Source: Thysanoteuthis rhombus
Taxonomy: Eukaryota > Mollusca > Cephalopoda > Oegopsida > Thysanoteuthidae
Direction: 5' to 3'
NCBI GenBank assembly: GCA_963457665.1
Contig: OY735202.1
Location: 48,409,781-48,473,780 of the forward strand
DNA: 64,000 bases
The stretch's first letter is position 1. Each line of letters begins with the position of its first letter. The notes under the pieces were generated by a model. The model was not told the origin of the DNA. It did not search any database and saw only the letters and a list, made by a program, of their open reading frames with translations. A program made the position numbers and the translations under genes. Shown here piece after piece: positions 1 through 9,954 of this stretch.

Positions 1-630
1 GAACCATCCTAAATTTTAATAAAATCTTCCTTGATATGTACCTTACCCTTCCATAAATCATCGAGAACTACTGGAATAATCGTGTTCATGGACGAGAGTG
101 AATAAAATATTAGTGGAAAAAAAAAACAAAAAATATTTCTCAATCAGAAGCAAATGCTTGGATCTACCTGCCATGTCTGTCTGTTGATCTGTCCATCTAT
201 CCGTCTCTCTGTTATCATGAGTTCCAGTCTTGTTCATAGATTTGTGAGGAACGAGGAAAAACATCTCTGTTGTGTGCTTTTTATGTGCAATGGAAGTCGA
301 CTGCTCTTATAATGAGGGGGGCATGTTAAGACTAATATTCAAATTGGTTAACAGCGTTTGTGAGGAATTAAGTGACTCAAAGAAAGAGTTGTTGGGGAGA
401 GATGGACTGAATTCTTTTTTTCATTCGGATCTTAGCGTTGATCAAGATAGAAAGATAAGATACAAAGAGTTGGCAAAGAAAGGAATAATTTATTTTGTTT
501 TCTTCGTCACTCTACTCAATCAATTCTGGAACAAAAACATAAAAAGCACAAAAAAGTATAGAAAGAATAAAAGAAAGAGGTGATAGAAAAAGAAAAGTAA
601 GTACACTAAGTATATAACAAATATTTGTAC
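1..630. other. Unannotated AT-rich DNA
   Basis: No recognisable gene, RNA or transposon. A 103-codon open frame at 272-583 (+) has a lysine-rich low-complexity end and no family I recognise, so I do not call it a gene. Confidence 0.5.
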
Positions 631-631
631 T

Positions 632-633
<2 letters not shown>

Positions 634-713
<80 letters not shown>
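634..713. repeat. (TA)n microsatellite, about 80 bp
   Basis: Uninterrupted TA dinucleotides. The tract sits directly upstream of the dispersed repeat copy at 728-945. Confidence 0.97.
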
Positions 714-717
<4 letters not shown>

Positions 718-727
718 TTACAACTTT

Positions 728-945
728 TTCATTTCCAAATGAATTATATTGCATTTAGGACGATATTTTTCGTTTTTATTTTCGATGCAATCATTTTTTG
801 TGTGTTTCCGACGTCTAGTTGGCGGGGAAATACACTTGGAAAAACCAGTTCCATCACAGAAACGAATGTGGACGAATGCTGTCAAAATGTATAAACAAGG
901 TTTCAGTTTTTGGACAAAGTCTGTTCTTTTTCATCATTATATATG
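728..945 (+). repeat. Dispersed repeat family D1, copy 1
   Basis: This segment aligns by eye with 19005-19260 on the same strand. Shared stretches include CATTTCC-AATGAATTAT, GATATTTTTCGTTT, TTCCATCACAGAAAC/TTCATTACAGAAAC, and a final GTCTGTTCTTTTTC/GACTGTTCTTTTTC. Both copies carry short open frames starting at the same ATG, but the frames diverge after about 15 codons, so I read it as a non-coding or decayed repeat. Family unknown. Confidence 0.6.
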
Positions 946-1179
946 ATAAACATTTTCATGGCCTATACTTATGTTAACAAAACATATCTATCTTAGTTTT
1001 GAGCAATGTTGATGCCATCAACTCCTATCACTATAGTTATTTCTTCCCATCACACACCCTTCTGATTTTACGGTGTCTATATCTCAGCTTTTCTCATAGA
1101 CTTTTTTTTCGTCTCCCTTTTCGAAATCATCTTTTCATGTTTCTTCTCTAACTCTTTCTATATTCATCCATCTATCTTA

Positions 1180-1286
<107 letters not shown>

Positions 1287-1344
1287 GTAATCGCTCTAAC
1301 GTAACACATACCATTGAGCTACGTGGTAACAGGCAAAGCAAAGG

Positions 1345-1430
1345 ATCAATTGTTTATTCTATTTATGCTGTATAGGCCAAAAGATACATTCATCGTGTGA
1401 TGACGGGAGATAATAGAGTTTCAAAAGACG
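1345..1430 (+). mobile_element. SINE family S1, 3' part
   Basis: Matches the 3' body of the tRNA-derived SINE seen complete at 40548-40727 and 12980-13205: the order is CAATTGTTTATTCTATTT, GATACATT, GTGTGATGACGGGAGAT, AGAGTTTC. The tRNA-like head is missing. A (TA)n tract follows immediately at 1441. Confidence 0.65.
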
Positions 1431-1439
1431 TAACGCCCA

Positions 1440-1440
<1 letters not shown>

Positions 1441-1502
<62 letters not shown>
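1441..1502. repeat. (TA)n microsatellite
   Basis: Lies between a SINE 3' end (+) and an RTE 3' end (-). It is best explained as the SINE's simple-sequence tail after expansion. Confidence 0.95.
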
Positions 1503-1506
<4 letters not shown>

Positions 1507-1517
1507 AATATGATAAT

Positions 1518-1870
1518 AGTCCTTGGAGGACCTTCCCAAGGACTTACTAGACTTTTCTATCATGGGCGTTGCGGAAAATATATTTTCTGAAGTTGTGTAG
1601 CACATTTCACAATGTTATATCTCACCAGCTACGGTTTCGTATGCAATATCTGGGGATACATGTCATGAGTCATGATGACCAGCGGTTATCTGCCATCTTC
1701 ACAATATGACCAGCCCATTGCTATTTGAGTTTTCTAATAGATTCTATGATGTCTGGTCTACTGTTTTCCCTCGATTTATTGTGTAGTCTTGTGGGGGTTG
1801 CATTGATTGGACTGATGGGATCTTTTTGTTCTTTAAGGTTTGGCTTGCTCTACTGAAGTTTGCCATCGTA
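1518..1870 (-). mobile_element. RTE-type LINE, 3' end of ORF, decayed
   Basis: Reverse-strand remnant of the C-terminal region of an RTE-clade endonuclease/reverse transcriptase. The DNA corresponds segment by segment to better copies at 3510-4480 (-) and 57470-57938 (+): CATGGGCGTTG, GGGGATACATGTCATGAGTCATGATG, AATATGACCAGCCCATTGC. In the better copies the last of these encodes the LKWQWAGHVAR-type motif typical of this LINE group. Stops and indels throughout; not functional. Confidence 0.75.
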
Positions 1871-1882
1871 TTCTTCACTTGA

Positions 1883-1906
1883 TTTCTTCTTCTTCTTCTT
1901 CTTCTC
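1883..1906. repeat. (TTC)n short microsatellite
   Basis: About eight TTC units ending in CTCTCT, at the 5'-truncation edge of the preceding RTE fragment. Confidence 0.85.
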
Positions 1907-1984
1907 TCTATACATACGTATATATATGTAGGTGTGTGGGTGAATTTGGGTGAATAATTTGATAAATATATAAATCAATATACA

Positions 1985-1987
<3 letters not shown>

Positions 1988-2024
<37 letters not shown>

Positions 2025-2047
2025 TATGTATAATTATATATATATAT
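1988..2047. repeat. (TA)n microsatellite, interrupted
   Basis: TA tract 1988-2021 and a second run around 2035-2047, followed by ATA/CATA-rich DNA leading into the 3' end of a minus-strand SINE. Confidence 0.93.
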
Positions 2048-2089
2048 AAATAAATATACATAAATACACATACACATACATATATATTT

Positions 2090-2273
2090 ATGAATTATAA
2101 ATGTCGTTATATTATATAGAGACTTGTTCAAAATGATCTCCTGCCGTTACACAGTTAATATTCACTCAATTTAGACATCAGAAATAGAATAAACAATAAA
2201 AAAAATAGGGCTTCTGCAAGAATCGATCCTACTTTGAATTGGGTAGCCGCTTCAAACAGCCTGCAGTAATGCT
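2090..2273 (-). mobile_element. SINE family S1, near full length
   Basis: Minus-strand copy of the tRNA-derived SINE. On the minus strand it reads a degenerate head, a pol III B-box-like GGATCGATTC (about 2221-2230), then a body with TATTGTTTATTCTATTT, GTGTAACGGCAGGAGATCAT and AGTCTCTATATAATATAAC, ending in AT-rich DNA and (TA)n. The A box is not clear. The 5' end abuts the unknown repeat that starts at about 2274. Confidence 0.7.
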
Positions 2274-3490
2274 ATGTTAGAAATGAATATATTAAATTCA
2301 TAATGAATAGCAGTGTTATCGAAACTAGCTTTAAATAGGACGAGAAAGTAAAATGCAATGAAGTGAATCATAGCGACAGCAAAAATGTAGAGGTAGCAAA
2401 ATCATCTGGTATATACCGCCATTAAACTTACAAATAAAAACCAACTTAGGGAAAATATCACTCCAACTAATAAAAAAAACAAACACTTCTGCAGCGTAAC
2501 CCAATGAGTAAAACATTTAACAAGAACAAATTAGATATAGTTGTACAGACAATTTCAATTAGTTCATATCAAAACATAACAATGATTTAATTAGAAATGA
2601 TACGAATGGAGAAAGCTTAAATAAACCAGATTGAAATTGTAGAAACAGAAACGGAAACCCTTTCTAAAACGAATGTCTTAACTCAAATAATGCATAACAA
2701 GCTGGAATATCAACCCAAAAGAAACTGTTAGATGTGAAATATGATATAGGAATATCAGAATACCCTTTAAACTAAGATTAGCCAACTATATATCATCATT
2801 TACAAACGAAAAATACAAAAACATCACTGGTGACATATCGTAGGCGACTAAACGATAGTAACCTCAAACCCACAGTAAAATGCAAAAAATTAAAACAAAC
2901 GCAAATATACCACAATATTTAAACCCCATATTACCTCTGGCTAAATGAGAAATTGGAAATCCCCAGCTTTACCAATAGAACAAAGAAAAGTTTTATTGAA
3001 TTGAAAAAACGAAGTAGCGTTAAAATGCCCCGCTAAAAATTTCTATTAAAAATATAATTTAACACCTCACATATAGGTATATTAAAAGTTAACCGCCATA
3101 GCCATCGTATTCTCCTCATTATTACTATAATCATTATAATTTCTTTATATCTCAAACCACTTCAAAGAACAACCCAATCACCATAATTATCTCACACATA
3201 TAGAAACAGACCAACTAGTGTCATGTAGAAGTGAACCCTAATAATGAAAACTGATTTGAGTGGGAATAAAATACCCTCAGGGAGGGAACATTCCAAAACA
3301 GACTGATGGTTTAATAATATACTGAAAACGAAAATGCCTGCATTATATCCTGCTGATTTATATTGTATAACTATAAACAAGCAAAATATCTCCTCTAAAT
3401 ATAACAGAGAAACATAAACAATGACCAACTACTAAACACGGCAAAAAAAAAAAAAAAAGAAAAAAGATATGGAATAGAATAAGAAGAAAA
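2274..3490 (+). repeat. Unknown 1.2-kb repeat family L1u, copy 1
   Basis: Collinear with 37772-39030 on the same strand over its full length. Shared anchors in order: TGTTAGAAAT, GAAACTAGCTTTAAATA, ATCATCTGGTA, TAGGGAAAATAT, AAACTAAGATTA, ATATAGGTATA/ATACAGGTATA, CTGATGGTT and a final AAAAAAGATAT. Neither copy has a long open frame and I recognise no transposase or RT motif. It could be a non-autonomous element or the untranslated part of a LINE. Orientation is arbitrary. It lies between a SINE (upstream) and an RTE 3' end (downstream). Confidence 0.7.
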
Positions 3491-3509
3491 TCATTCACCT
3501 AAGAAAAAT

Positions 3510-4480
3510 TGATCATCATTGTCATCATCAGTCTCTTATCGTCCATCGTTGGAGATAGACCTTCCCCAGGATTCACCATATTCCACTATCGTGGGCGTCG
3601 CAGAGCCAGTACTTACTCAATTTATCTAGTTCGTCTCTCCATCTTGTATTCTGCCGGCGTCGGTTGTGCATGTGATCTCTGGGGATCCATGCTGTGAGTC
3701 ATGATGACCATTGGTTGTCTGCCATTTTTGCAACATGACCAGCCCATTGCCATTTGAGTTTTCTGGTAGATTCTATGATGTTTTGGACTCCCATTTTCTT
3801 CCTTATATACTGCGCTATCTTGTGATCTCTCCATTTGATGCTGAGCATGTTTATTTCATGTGTACGTTGCATTGTTTTCAGTATGCTGGTCTGTCTCTTG
3901 GTTAGATTCTATGTTTCTACCCTGTATGTGACCATCGGGAGAATGCATTGGTTGTATACTCTTCTTTTGAGGATTAATGGGATCTTGTTTTTGAAGGTTG
4001 AGCTTTTTCTATCGATGTTTTGCCATCCTAAAGTGGGCTTCATGGAGGTTTATTGTCCAAGATAGATGTAGTGGTCTAATCTTTCCAGTATTGCATCTTC
4101 GCTTCTGATAGTTGCCTTCTTATTTCTAACGTTGTTGTTGCATACGACCTTTGTTTTGCTGAAGTTTATGTGTAGACTGTCTTTCTTGCTTTTTTCATTT
4201 AGTTCACTTATATCTGTTGGGGGTAGTGTAGATTTTCTGCCAAAAGGATAATGTCGTCTGAAAATCTGGGCTTACTCAGATATTGACCGTCTTTTTTGAT
4301 TCCCAGTCTATGCTCCAGAAGTTCATCTCGAGGCAGATTATGAAAAGTTCGATTGAGCTGGTGTCACAAAGTTTGGTTTCGTGGTTGGGGGACTTCGAGG
4401 TCATTTTCTTTTGGGTTTCCTCTTTGAAGAATGTATTCGTCATTTTGAAGTCGTTCACAGTTACAAAGTTCACAAGATCT
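3510..4480 (-). mobile_element. RTE-type LINE remnant: RT domain C-half to 3' end
   Basis: Minus-strand decayed ORF of an RTE-clade LINE (endonuclease/reverse transcriptase that copies its own RNA at nicked DNA). Reading the minus strand from 4480 downward: the CDTSSIELFIICLEM block (consensus QGDTSSPKLF-A-LE; about 4320-4380); an RT catalytic box PRFSDDIILLAE (FADD with A to S; about 4220-4260); then the region equivalent to MAMGWSCCKNGRQPM (WAGHVAR block, about 3715-3755); then the 3' end with CATCGTTGG and a run of TGATGATGACAATGATGATC near 3510-3535, the usual tail of this family here. Frameshifts and stops make it a pseudogene. The upstream edge blends into a Penelope-like remnant near 4480-4560. 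Confidence 0.85.
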
Positions 4481-4499
4481 TCACCTCTCTTATTTCGTC

Positions 4500-5582
4500 T
4501 TTTGTATCTTACTCACCGAGGTAACGTTCATTTCTTTGTACTACTTGCGTGCTTAAATCTGCGGTAGGAAGTTCAAGTCATTATAGAAGTTGTCTATTTC
4601 TTCTTTGGTAGATTACGGAAAGGGAGCGTAGACTGAGATGATATCCAGTTTTGTACCTCTTTGAGAACAGCATGATAACGCTTGCCATGCGGCCTGAAAT
4701 AGTGTTGGGGATAGGCTGATTTGGAGTGGAGGTAATTGTGGGTGTCTGTGGGTTTAGTGTAGAGGGTAGTTTGGAGGTTTCTGTTGTCATCTATGTGTAT
4801 ATGTGGGTGTCTAAGAAGGCTATGGAGTCAGTGGATGTCGTAGAGTCATACTTAATAGAGTCATGTGCCGAGTTTATATGTATAAAGAAGTTATCTAGTT
4901 TGGCTTTTTCGCCTGTATATATGAAAAAAATGTCATCTATGTATCTACCATAAAAATGCAATCATTATATATCTCTGGGTAAATGTAGGTTTCTTCAAAT
5001 TTACCCATGAAGATAATAGCATAGGATGGGGCCGTTACTGTGCCCATGGCACAGCCTTTCAGTTTGAAGAAGTGTCTATTGTTAAAGTTGAAGCTATTTA
5101 GAGTTAGAATGTGGTGCATAAGAGTGATAATTGTTATTGTGCTGGGTTCTTTAGTAGTTCTATTGTTTAGGGCTTCTGTAAGTGCTAGGATACCTTCATC
5201 ATGTTTGATGTTGGAGTATAGAGATTTAACATCCATACTGACTAGAAGTGCTTTGTCTGGGATTGCTGGAATGTGTTTGGTTTTGTTTAGGAGGTCTGTG
5301 GTGTCACGTATGTAAGATCTAATTTATGTTGCAAAGGGTTGGATGTAGTGATCTACGAATTTGGATAGTTTGGTAGTGTGGCAGTTCGTAAAGGAGATGA
5401 CCGGTCTGCCTGGGTTATTTGGTTTGTGGATTTTGGGGAGTAGGTAGAACCTTGCAGTTTTGTGGAAGTGGGTTTCAGTATATTTTGTGTCCTTTTATCT
5501 ATCATGTTGCAATTGTGTAATTCTGTTTGGGATTGGGTTATCGTGTTTGTTTATTCGTTGAAGGGGTCTTTAGGGAGATCTT

Positions 5583-5583
<1 letters not shown>
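4500..5583 (-). mobile_element. Penelope-like element, reverse transcriptase remnant
   Basis: Minus-strand pseudogene of a Penelope-like element (PLE), whose RT is related to telomerase. From 5583 downward: FYLLPKIHKPNNPGRPVIS (about 5400-5460), DVKSLYSNIKHDEG (about 5195-5236), GCAMGTVTAPSYAIIFMG (about 5000-5055), the catalytic RYIDDIFFI box (4932-4946, after a frameshift), FLDTHIYIDD and LYTKPTDTHNYL (about 4730-4810), then FRPHGKRYHAV and a weak NDLNFLPQI before the signal is lost near 4500. Order and spacing match PLE RT. No GIY-YIG endonuclease follows, so the copy is cut at its 3' side by the RTE remnant. At least one stop (after IQPFAT) and one frameshift. Confidence 0.85.
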
Positions 5584-5584
<1 letters not shown>

Positions 5585-5647
<63 letters not shown>

Positions 5648-5654
5648 TTGAACG

Positions 5655-5697
<43 letters not shown>

Positions 5698-5698
5698 G
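5585..5698. repeat. (TA)n-(CT)n-(TA)n compound microsatellite
   Basis: TA 5587-5646, CT 5654-5671, TA 5671-5698. It separates a minus-strand PLE-tail repeat (5700-6110) from the minus-strand PLE RT remnant. This fits a tail-to-head tandem or pseudo-LTR arrangement. Confidence 0.95.
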
Positions 5699-5699
5699 G

Positions 5700-6110
5700 T
5701 TTTATTGTGGATGTGAAGCAATCTGATCGAATGTAAATGACAATAATAATAGGAAAGTGAAAAAAAACTCAAGAGATAGGTATTACGTCTCATATTTTCT
5801 TTTATCAATATCTCGTGGGCGTAGTTCGATGCATTCCGACTGGGGCCAATCATTTTTTCAGAGAAAAATATCTGCGGTGATTCACAGAGAAAATGTTCTT
5901 TTCATTTCGGTGCTGGAGCTGAGAATGTGAATATTTCTGTGTTTGGTTGTTTGGTTGGAGCCAGAGGGGAGGTGTTTATGTCTGTGTACTTGAAGGTGAT
6001 ATTTAGTTTGAAATGAGATTGGTCTATGGGAGGTGGTGTCCGGGGGCGTATGTCTCCTGTTTCTCTGGGTGTTTGGTGTGCATCAAAGCAGTCTTCATAT
6101 CCCAATGAAA
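5700..6110 (-). mobile_element. PLE-tail repeat family P, copy 1
   Basis: Minus-strand copy of a roughly 400-bp repeat also at 6405-6800 (+), 41135-41480 (+), 32434-32640 (-) and 32645-32773 (+). On its sense strand it carries an open frame ending CCAACCAAACAACCAAACAC-AGAAATATTC, then TTTTCTCTG(TG)AA, CTGAAAAAATGATTGGCCCC, GTCGGAATGCATCGAACTAC, GCGTAATACCTATCTCTT-like DNA, and a 3' end resembling GATCAGATTGCTTCACATCC before (TA)n. Assignment to PLEs rests on its position just upstream of the PLE RT and its shared (TA)n tail; that link is inference. Confidence 0.6.
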
Positions 6111-6404
6111 TACAGTAACTCAAAAGTATGGGCACTCCCAGATTGCAAACCTCCCAAATACCCTGATTTTAAAACAGAATCACATAGACACGATACACTA
6201 CAACACCAACGTACAAGGTATTAGCTAACATCCGACAGCCAATTTTATGAAATGGTACAAACACACACATACCACCCCTTTAAGGAAAGTAAAAGAAGTC
6301 TCAACCACCATCGACCAAAAAGACTAAATAAAAAACACACCATATTTCCGTCTTGAGGTAGAGATAACGAAATCCACCTTTCCCTGAGGAATGACCAATC
6401 GAGT
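6111..6404. other. Spacer between inverted PLE-tail repeats
   Basis: About 290 bp with no gene or recognised motif. It separates two head-to-head copies of repeat family P. Confidence 0.5.
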
Positions 6405-6800
6405 CCATCACTGCCTTGTCTAAAACAAGCCAAAAACCCACAGAGACAGGGAACGTTAAGCCCCTGACCCTGTCCCTAATCTCATTTCAAACCAAATGTT
6501 TCCCTCCAGTACACAAATACAAACACCCCCTCCCGCTCCTAACATACAACCAAACACAGAAATATTCGCATTCTCCTGTTCAGCATCGGAGTGTAAACTA
6601 TATATTTCTCTTCATGAATCGCTGCGAATATTTTACTCTGAAAAAGGTGGTTGGCCCCCGTCGAAATGCATTGAACTGAACCAACTGAATCATTATGAAA
6701 ACAGTTTTATCCATAACATCTTTCTCTTGAGTTTTTTTCTTAATCTTTCTAATTGTTATAGTCATCTATGTATATAAATATTTGTATCCATAAATATATT
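6405..6800 (+). mobile_element. PLE-tail repeat family P, copy 2
   Basis: Plus-strand copy, inverted relative to 5700-6110. Shared anchors: CTCATTTCAAACCAAATGTT, CAACCAAACACAGAAATATTC, CTGAAAAAGGTGGTTGGCCC, GTCGAAATGCATTGAAC, TCTTGAGTTTTTTTC. It ends in ATATATTCACG and then a long (TA)n at 6805. Confidence 0.7.
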
Positions 6801-6803
6801 CAC

Positions 6804-6804
<1 letters not shown>

Positions 6805-6866
<62 letters not shown>

Positions 6867-6899
6867 TAAATGTAGCCCGATACATATAAATCTCTCTCT

Positions 6900-6951
<52 letters not shown>

Positions 6952-6986
6952 TAAAGATGTAAATATATATACTTACACATATTTAA

Positions 6987-7031
<45 letters not shown>

Positions 7032-7103
7032 TATTCATATATATACACATGCATATTCACATACGCATACACACATATATATATATACACACACACACAC
7101 ACA

Positions 7104-7142
<39 letters not shown>
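6805..7142. repeat. Compound (TA)n/(CA)n/(GA)n simple-sequence block
   Basis: TA runs at 6805-6862, 6901-6949 and 6988-7028, CA at about 7087-7101 and GA at about 7124-7142, joined by short degenerate AT-rich linkers. Begins at the 3' end of the PLE-tail copy. Confidence 0.95.
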
Positions 7143-7143
<1 letters not shown>

Positions 7144-8289
7144 TGGATAGACAAATATTCACAGTTTTGTTGTCATTGATCATTTGCAGGTCGTTGCAAC
7201 TAACAGAAAATTGTTTTTCTTTCTCCATTTCATACAACTAGAGTGGGTTATTTATGGTGTATTCATCCCGTTTTGGGTTGTTGCTCTTCATTTCTTACCG
7301 TTTTTGTATTTGTATGTTTTGGTCAAAGATGATTACTGTTTTAGTTGAGACTCATGTTGGATAATAGATTATTTTGTATGAATATGTCTTCCACACATTC
7401 AATTATATATAATATATATTAATATAACCTGGTAGAAGCACCAAAATGTGCAGATTTTAAACGTTGAGGGTGAAGCACGTTCTAAAACTATTCTCAACTG
7501 AGCAACCACACCTCCATTTACCACCGTTTCAGCACGTAGCCCCCACGTTCAGTATATTAGCATTTTGACGCTTTCAAGTGAATAATACAATTCAAAATAA
7601 ATAAGTAAAACTTCGTAAACACTATTACAAACATAAGCATTCTTTGTTAACTTCATAGCAGTCGTAAATAATACTTGCATTTTCAATAGGTTTGGCTAAA
7701 TTGCTTAACAATCGAATTATTTATGGCTTTTGAAATTATCCAATCTTTCATACATAATGCTTTCTTTTCTCAATGTATAGGAAAAATGCCGATGAAAAGA
7801 AAAACGATTGTATAAAGAAAAATATTGTTAGGAAGAAGATGAAAAAACTTACAACAAGCATGATCTCGATGAACTGAGTAGGATATGTAATATTCTGATT
7901 CATATGATTTATAATGAAAAGAAAATATATTGATAAAATAAGCAATATTTTTATTTACTTAATTTATGGTAGAGAAGACTTATACAGTTCCATAAAAAAA
8001 TTACTGTGGTTTGTTAAACCAAAAATCAAACCAATTTTTTTTACAAAACTGAAATTTCGTAATGTAACGAAGAAACGAACAATGATAATCCATTTCTGTC
8101 GTCTGCTTTATTTGTTGCAAAATTTGACGCTCTTACATATTTGTTGTCAATGAGACCAATATAGCCAAAAAAAAGATTTGTTACAAATTTCCGAGCGATT
8201 TTACTCCTATGCTGTGAGGATACGTACACTTATTGTAAAAGAACTTTATGATTCTTGAAGGCCCAACTGCCCTCTTATAGTATGGGGGC
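7143..8289. other. Unannotated AT-rich stretch
   Basis: No transposon motif, RNA gene or convincing exon found. Short open frames at 7748-7945 (-) and 7914-8153 (+) are low-complexity and unrecognised. Confidence 0.5.
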
Positions 8290-8880
8290 TCGTTGCCTCA
8301 CACCTAATGGACAAAGTAGACCTCTTTATCTACATACGACAACAAATCTCCTTGACAACCTCAAAAAAAGAAATTAAGCAGAGAATCATTCTAGGATGGT
8401 TATCCTTCGGTAGAGCAGGCTCAACCTTCAAAAACAAGACGATCCCAATAATCCTGAAAAGAAGAGTATACAACCAATGCATCCTCCTGATAGTCACTGA
8501 AACATGGAATTTAACCAAGAGACTGACTGAGAAGTATGTAACGTGCATATGAAATAATCATGTTCAACATCACACAAAGACACCACAAGACAGCGCAGTA
8601 TATTTAGGAGAAAAAAAAATCGAATCTATGACATCGGACAGAAAATTAGGAAACTCAAATGGTTATGGGCTGGTCATGTTGTAAAAGTGTCAGACAACCG
8701 ATGGACATCAAGACTCACAATATGGATCCCCAGAGATGAAATGCGGAACCGAAACCGTCAGAATATGAGACAGCAAGAGCACAGAATACATTGGCTCTGT
8801 GACGCCCACGATAGAGAGATGTGTCAAATCCTCGGGAAGGTCCATGATGATGATTCGAATACAGAAAATTAGAGCATTTA
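8290..8880 (+). mobile_element. RTE-type LINE, C-terminal ORF and 3' end
   Basis: Plus-strand remnant. Frame 1 (8307-8552) reads MDKVDLFIYIRQQISL, EIKQRIILGWLSFGRAGSTF, IPIILKRRVYNQCILLIVT and ETWNLTKRLTEK, the region after the RT domain in RTE elements. After a frameshift, IRKLKWLWAGHVVKVSDNRW, TSRLTIWIPRDE and HRIHWLCDAHDREM follow (8640-8830). The copy ends at GGTCCATGATGATGATTCG, the family's GATGAT tail. At least two frameshifts and stops; non-functional, but among the clearest copies here. Confidence 0.87.
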
Positions 8881-9547
8881 AAGAGTCGATAGAATGGTGT
8901 TTGTTTTAACTCCGTATGAAGCCCTCAAAAGTCAGCATTTTGAAATTTTGGCTTTTGCCTGAGTTTGAACACCAACTTCCTCTGCCAAAAGGCAATCTTG
9001 GACTTGGTTTTATTTTCCAGATAGCTATTGCTTCAAATCCAATTGATTTCGATTGCTATATTCAACAGCGATGTGACATGCAACACTGATTTTCAACAAG
9101 TGCCGGCAATTAAGCTGTCACGTGCATAACCAGAAACTACATAATCACTTGCAGAGAAATCGACAACAGAATATAGGAAGATCACGTGTGTAAATATACA
9201 CATGTCTCAGCTCGCTACACACGCACGCTCTCGAGAGAAAGACGTGCAAACGTTCAAGTTTACGTGCATGCGCGTGGGATTTTGTGTGCGTGAGAGAAAT
9301 AGCAGTCACTTATTAATCTGCACGACGCGCCTTAAGGTTGTTATAGATCGTTGTGAAAGATGCGTGGCATGATCCTCATACGTATTCTTCTTGTCTATCA
9401 AACAATGAAAGGAATAGGACCACATTGAATTGTACTGTAGCGAAAGAGGTCACCGAAATTCGAATTCAGTCCACAGGTTCTAATTTTTCCCAATGCTCAC
9501 TAAATCAATCTTTTTACACACGCACACTCGTGCGCTCACAATCGTAC

Positions 9548-9548
<1 letters not shown>
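8881..9548. other. Unannotated, CpG-bearing stretch
   Basis: No gene recognised. About 9180-9340 is relatively rich in CpG and alternating CACGCA/GTGCGT steps (GCACGCTCTCGAGAG, GTGCATGCGCGTG), unlike most of the window. No TATA box or exon tied to it. Confidence 0.4.

Positions 9549-9619
<71 letters not shown>
9549..9619. repeat. (TA)n microsatellite
   Basis: Pure TA tract following CGTACG. Confidence 0.97.
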
Positions 9620-9621
<2 letters not shown>

Positions 9622-9689
9622 TAACACTTTCCAATGAGTGCACATACACTGCACCCTGAGCCTAGGTAGATGGCCAGGGGCGACACTTC

Positions 9690-9786
9690 GATCATAAATT
9701 GCGTTGTATTATACTGGTACTATTTGAATGGGCCTCCTGTTATTACACGGTGAATGTATCGTTTGGCCTTGATAACGTAAATTGAA
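9690..9786 (-). mobile_element. SINE family S1, 3' part
   Basis: Minus-strand 3' body only: ATCATAAATTGCGTTGTATTAT, CCTCCTGTTATTACACGGTG and AATGTATCGTTTGGCCTTG align with 12980-13075. The tRNA-like head is absent. Confidence 0.65.
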
Positions 9787-9835
9787 TCTATCCATTTCTA
9801 AATAACATATGTATATATATAGGCATATATATACA

Positions 9836-9907
9836 TATATATATATATATATATTCAGTATATATATGAATACATATGTATATATATCATACGCAATATA
9901 TCTATGC

Positions 9908-9950
<43 letters not shown>
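9836..9950. repeat. (TA)n microsatellite pair with degenerate linker
   Basis: TA runs near 9836-9854 and 9909-9950. The second abuts the truncated end of an R2-like LINE remnant. Confidence 0.93.
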
Positions 9951-9951
<1 letters not shown>

Positions 9952-9954
9952 ACC

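Noticed and set aside
625..894. Ile/Tyr repeat open frames (also at 5527-5853, 6762-7237, 9353-10033, 32326-32892, 37145-37690, 45664-47012, 50547-50778)
   Set aside because: These are translations of (TA)n and related microsatellites, open on both strands at once. No coding signal.
1290..1330. TAGCTCAATGG on the minus strand as a tRNA A box
   Set aside because: No B box at tRNA spacing and no cloverleaf; the neighbouring SINE piece is on the opposite strand.
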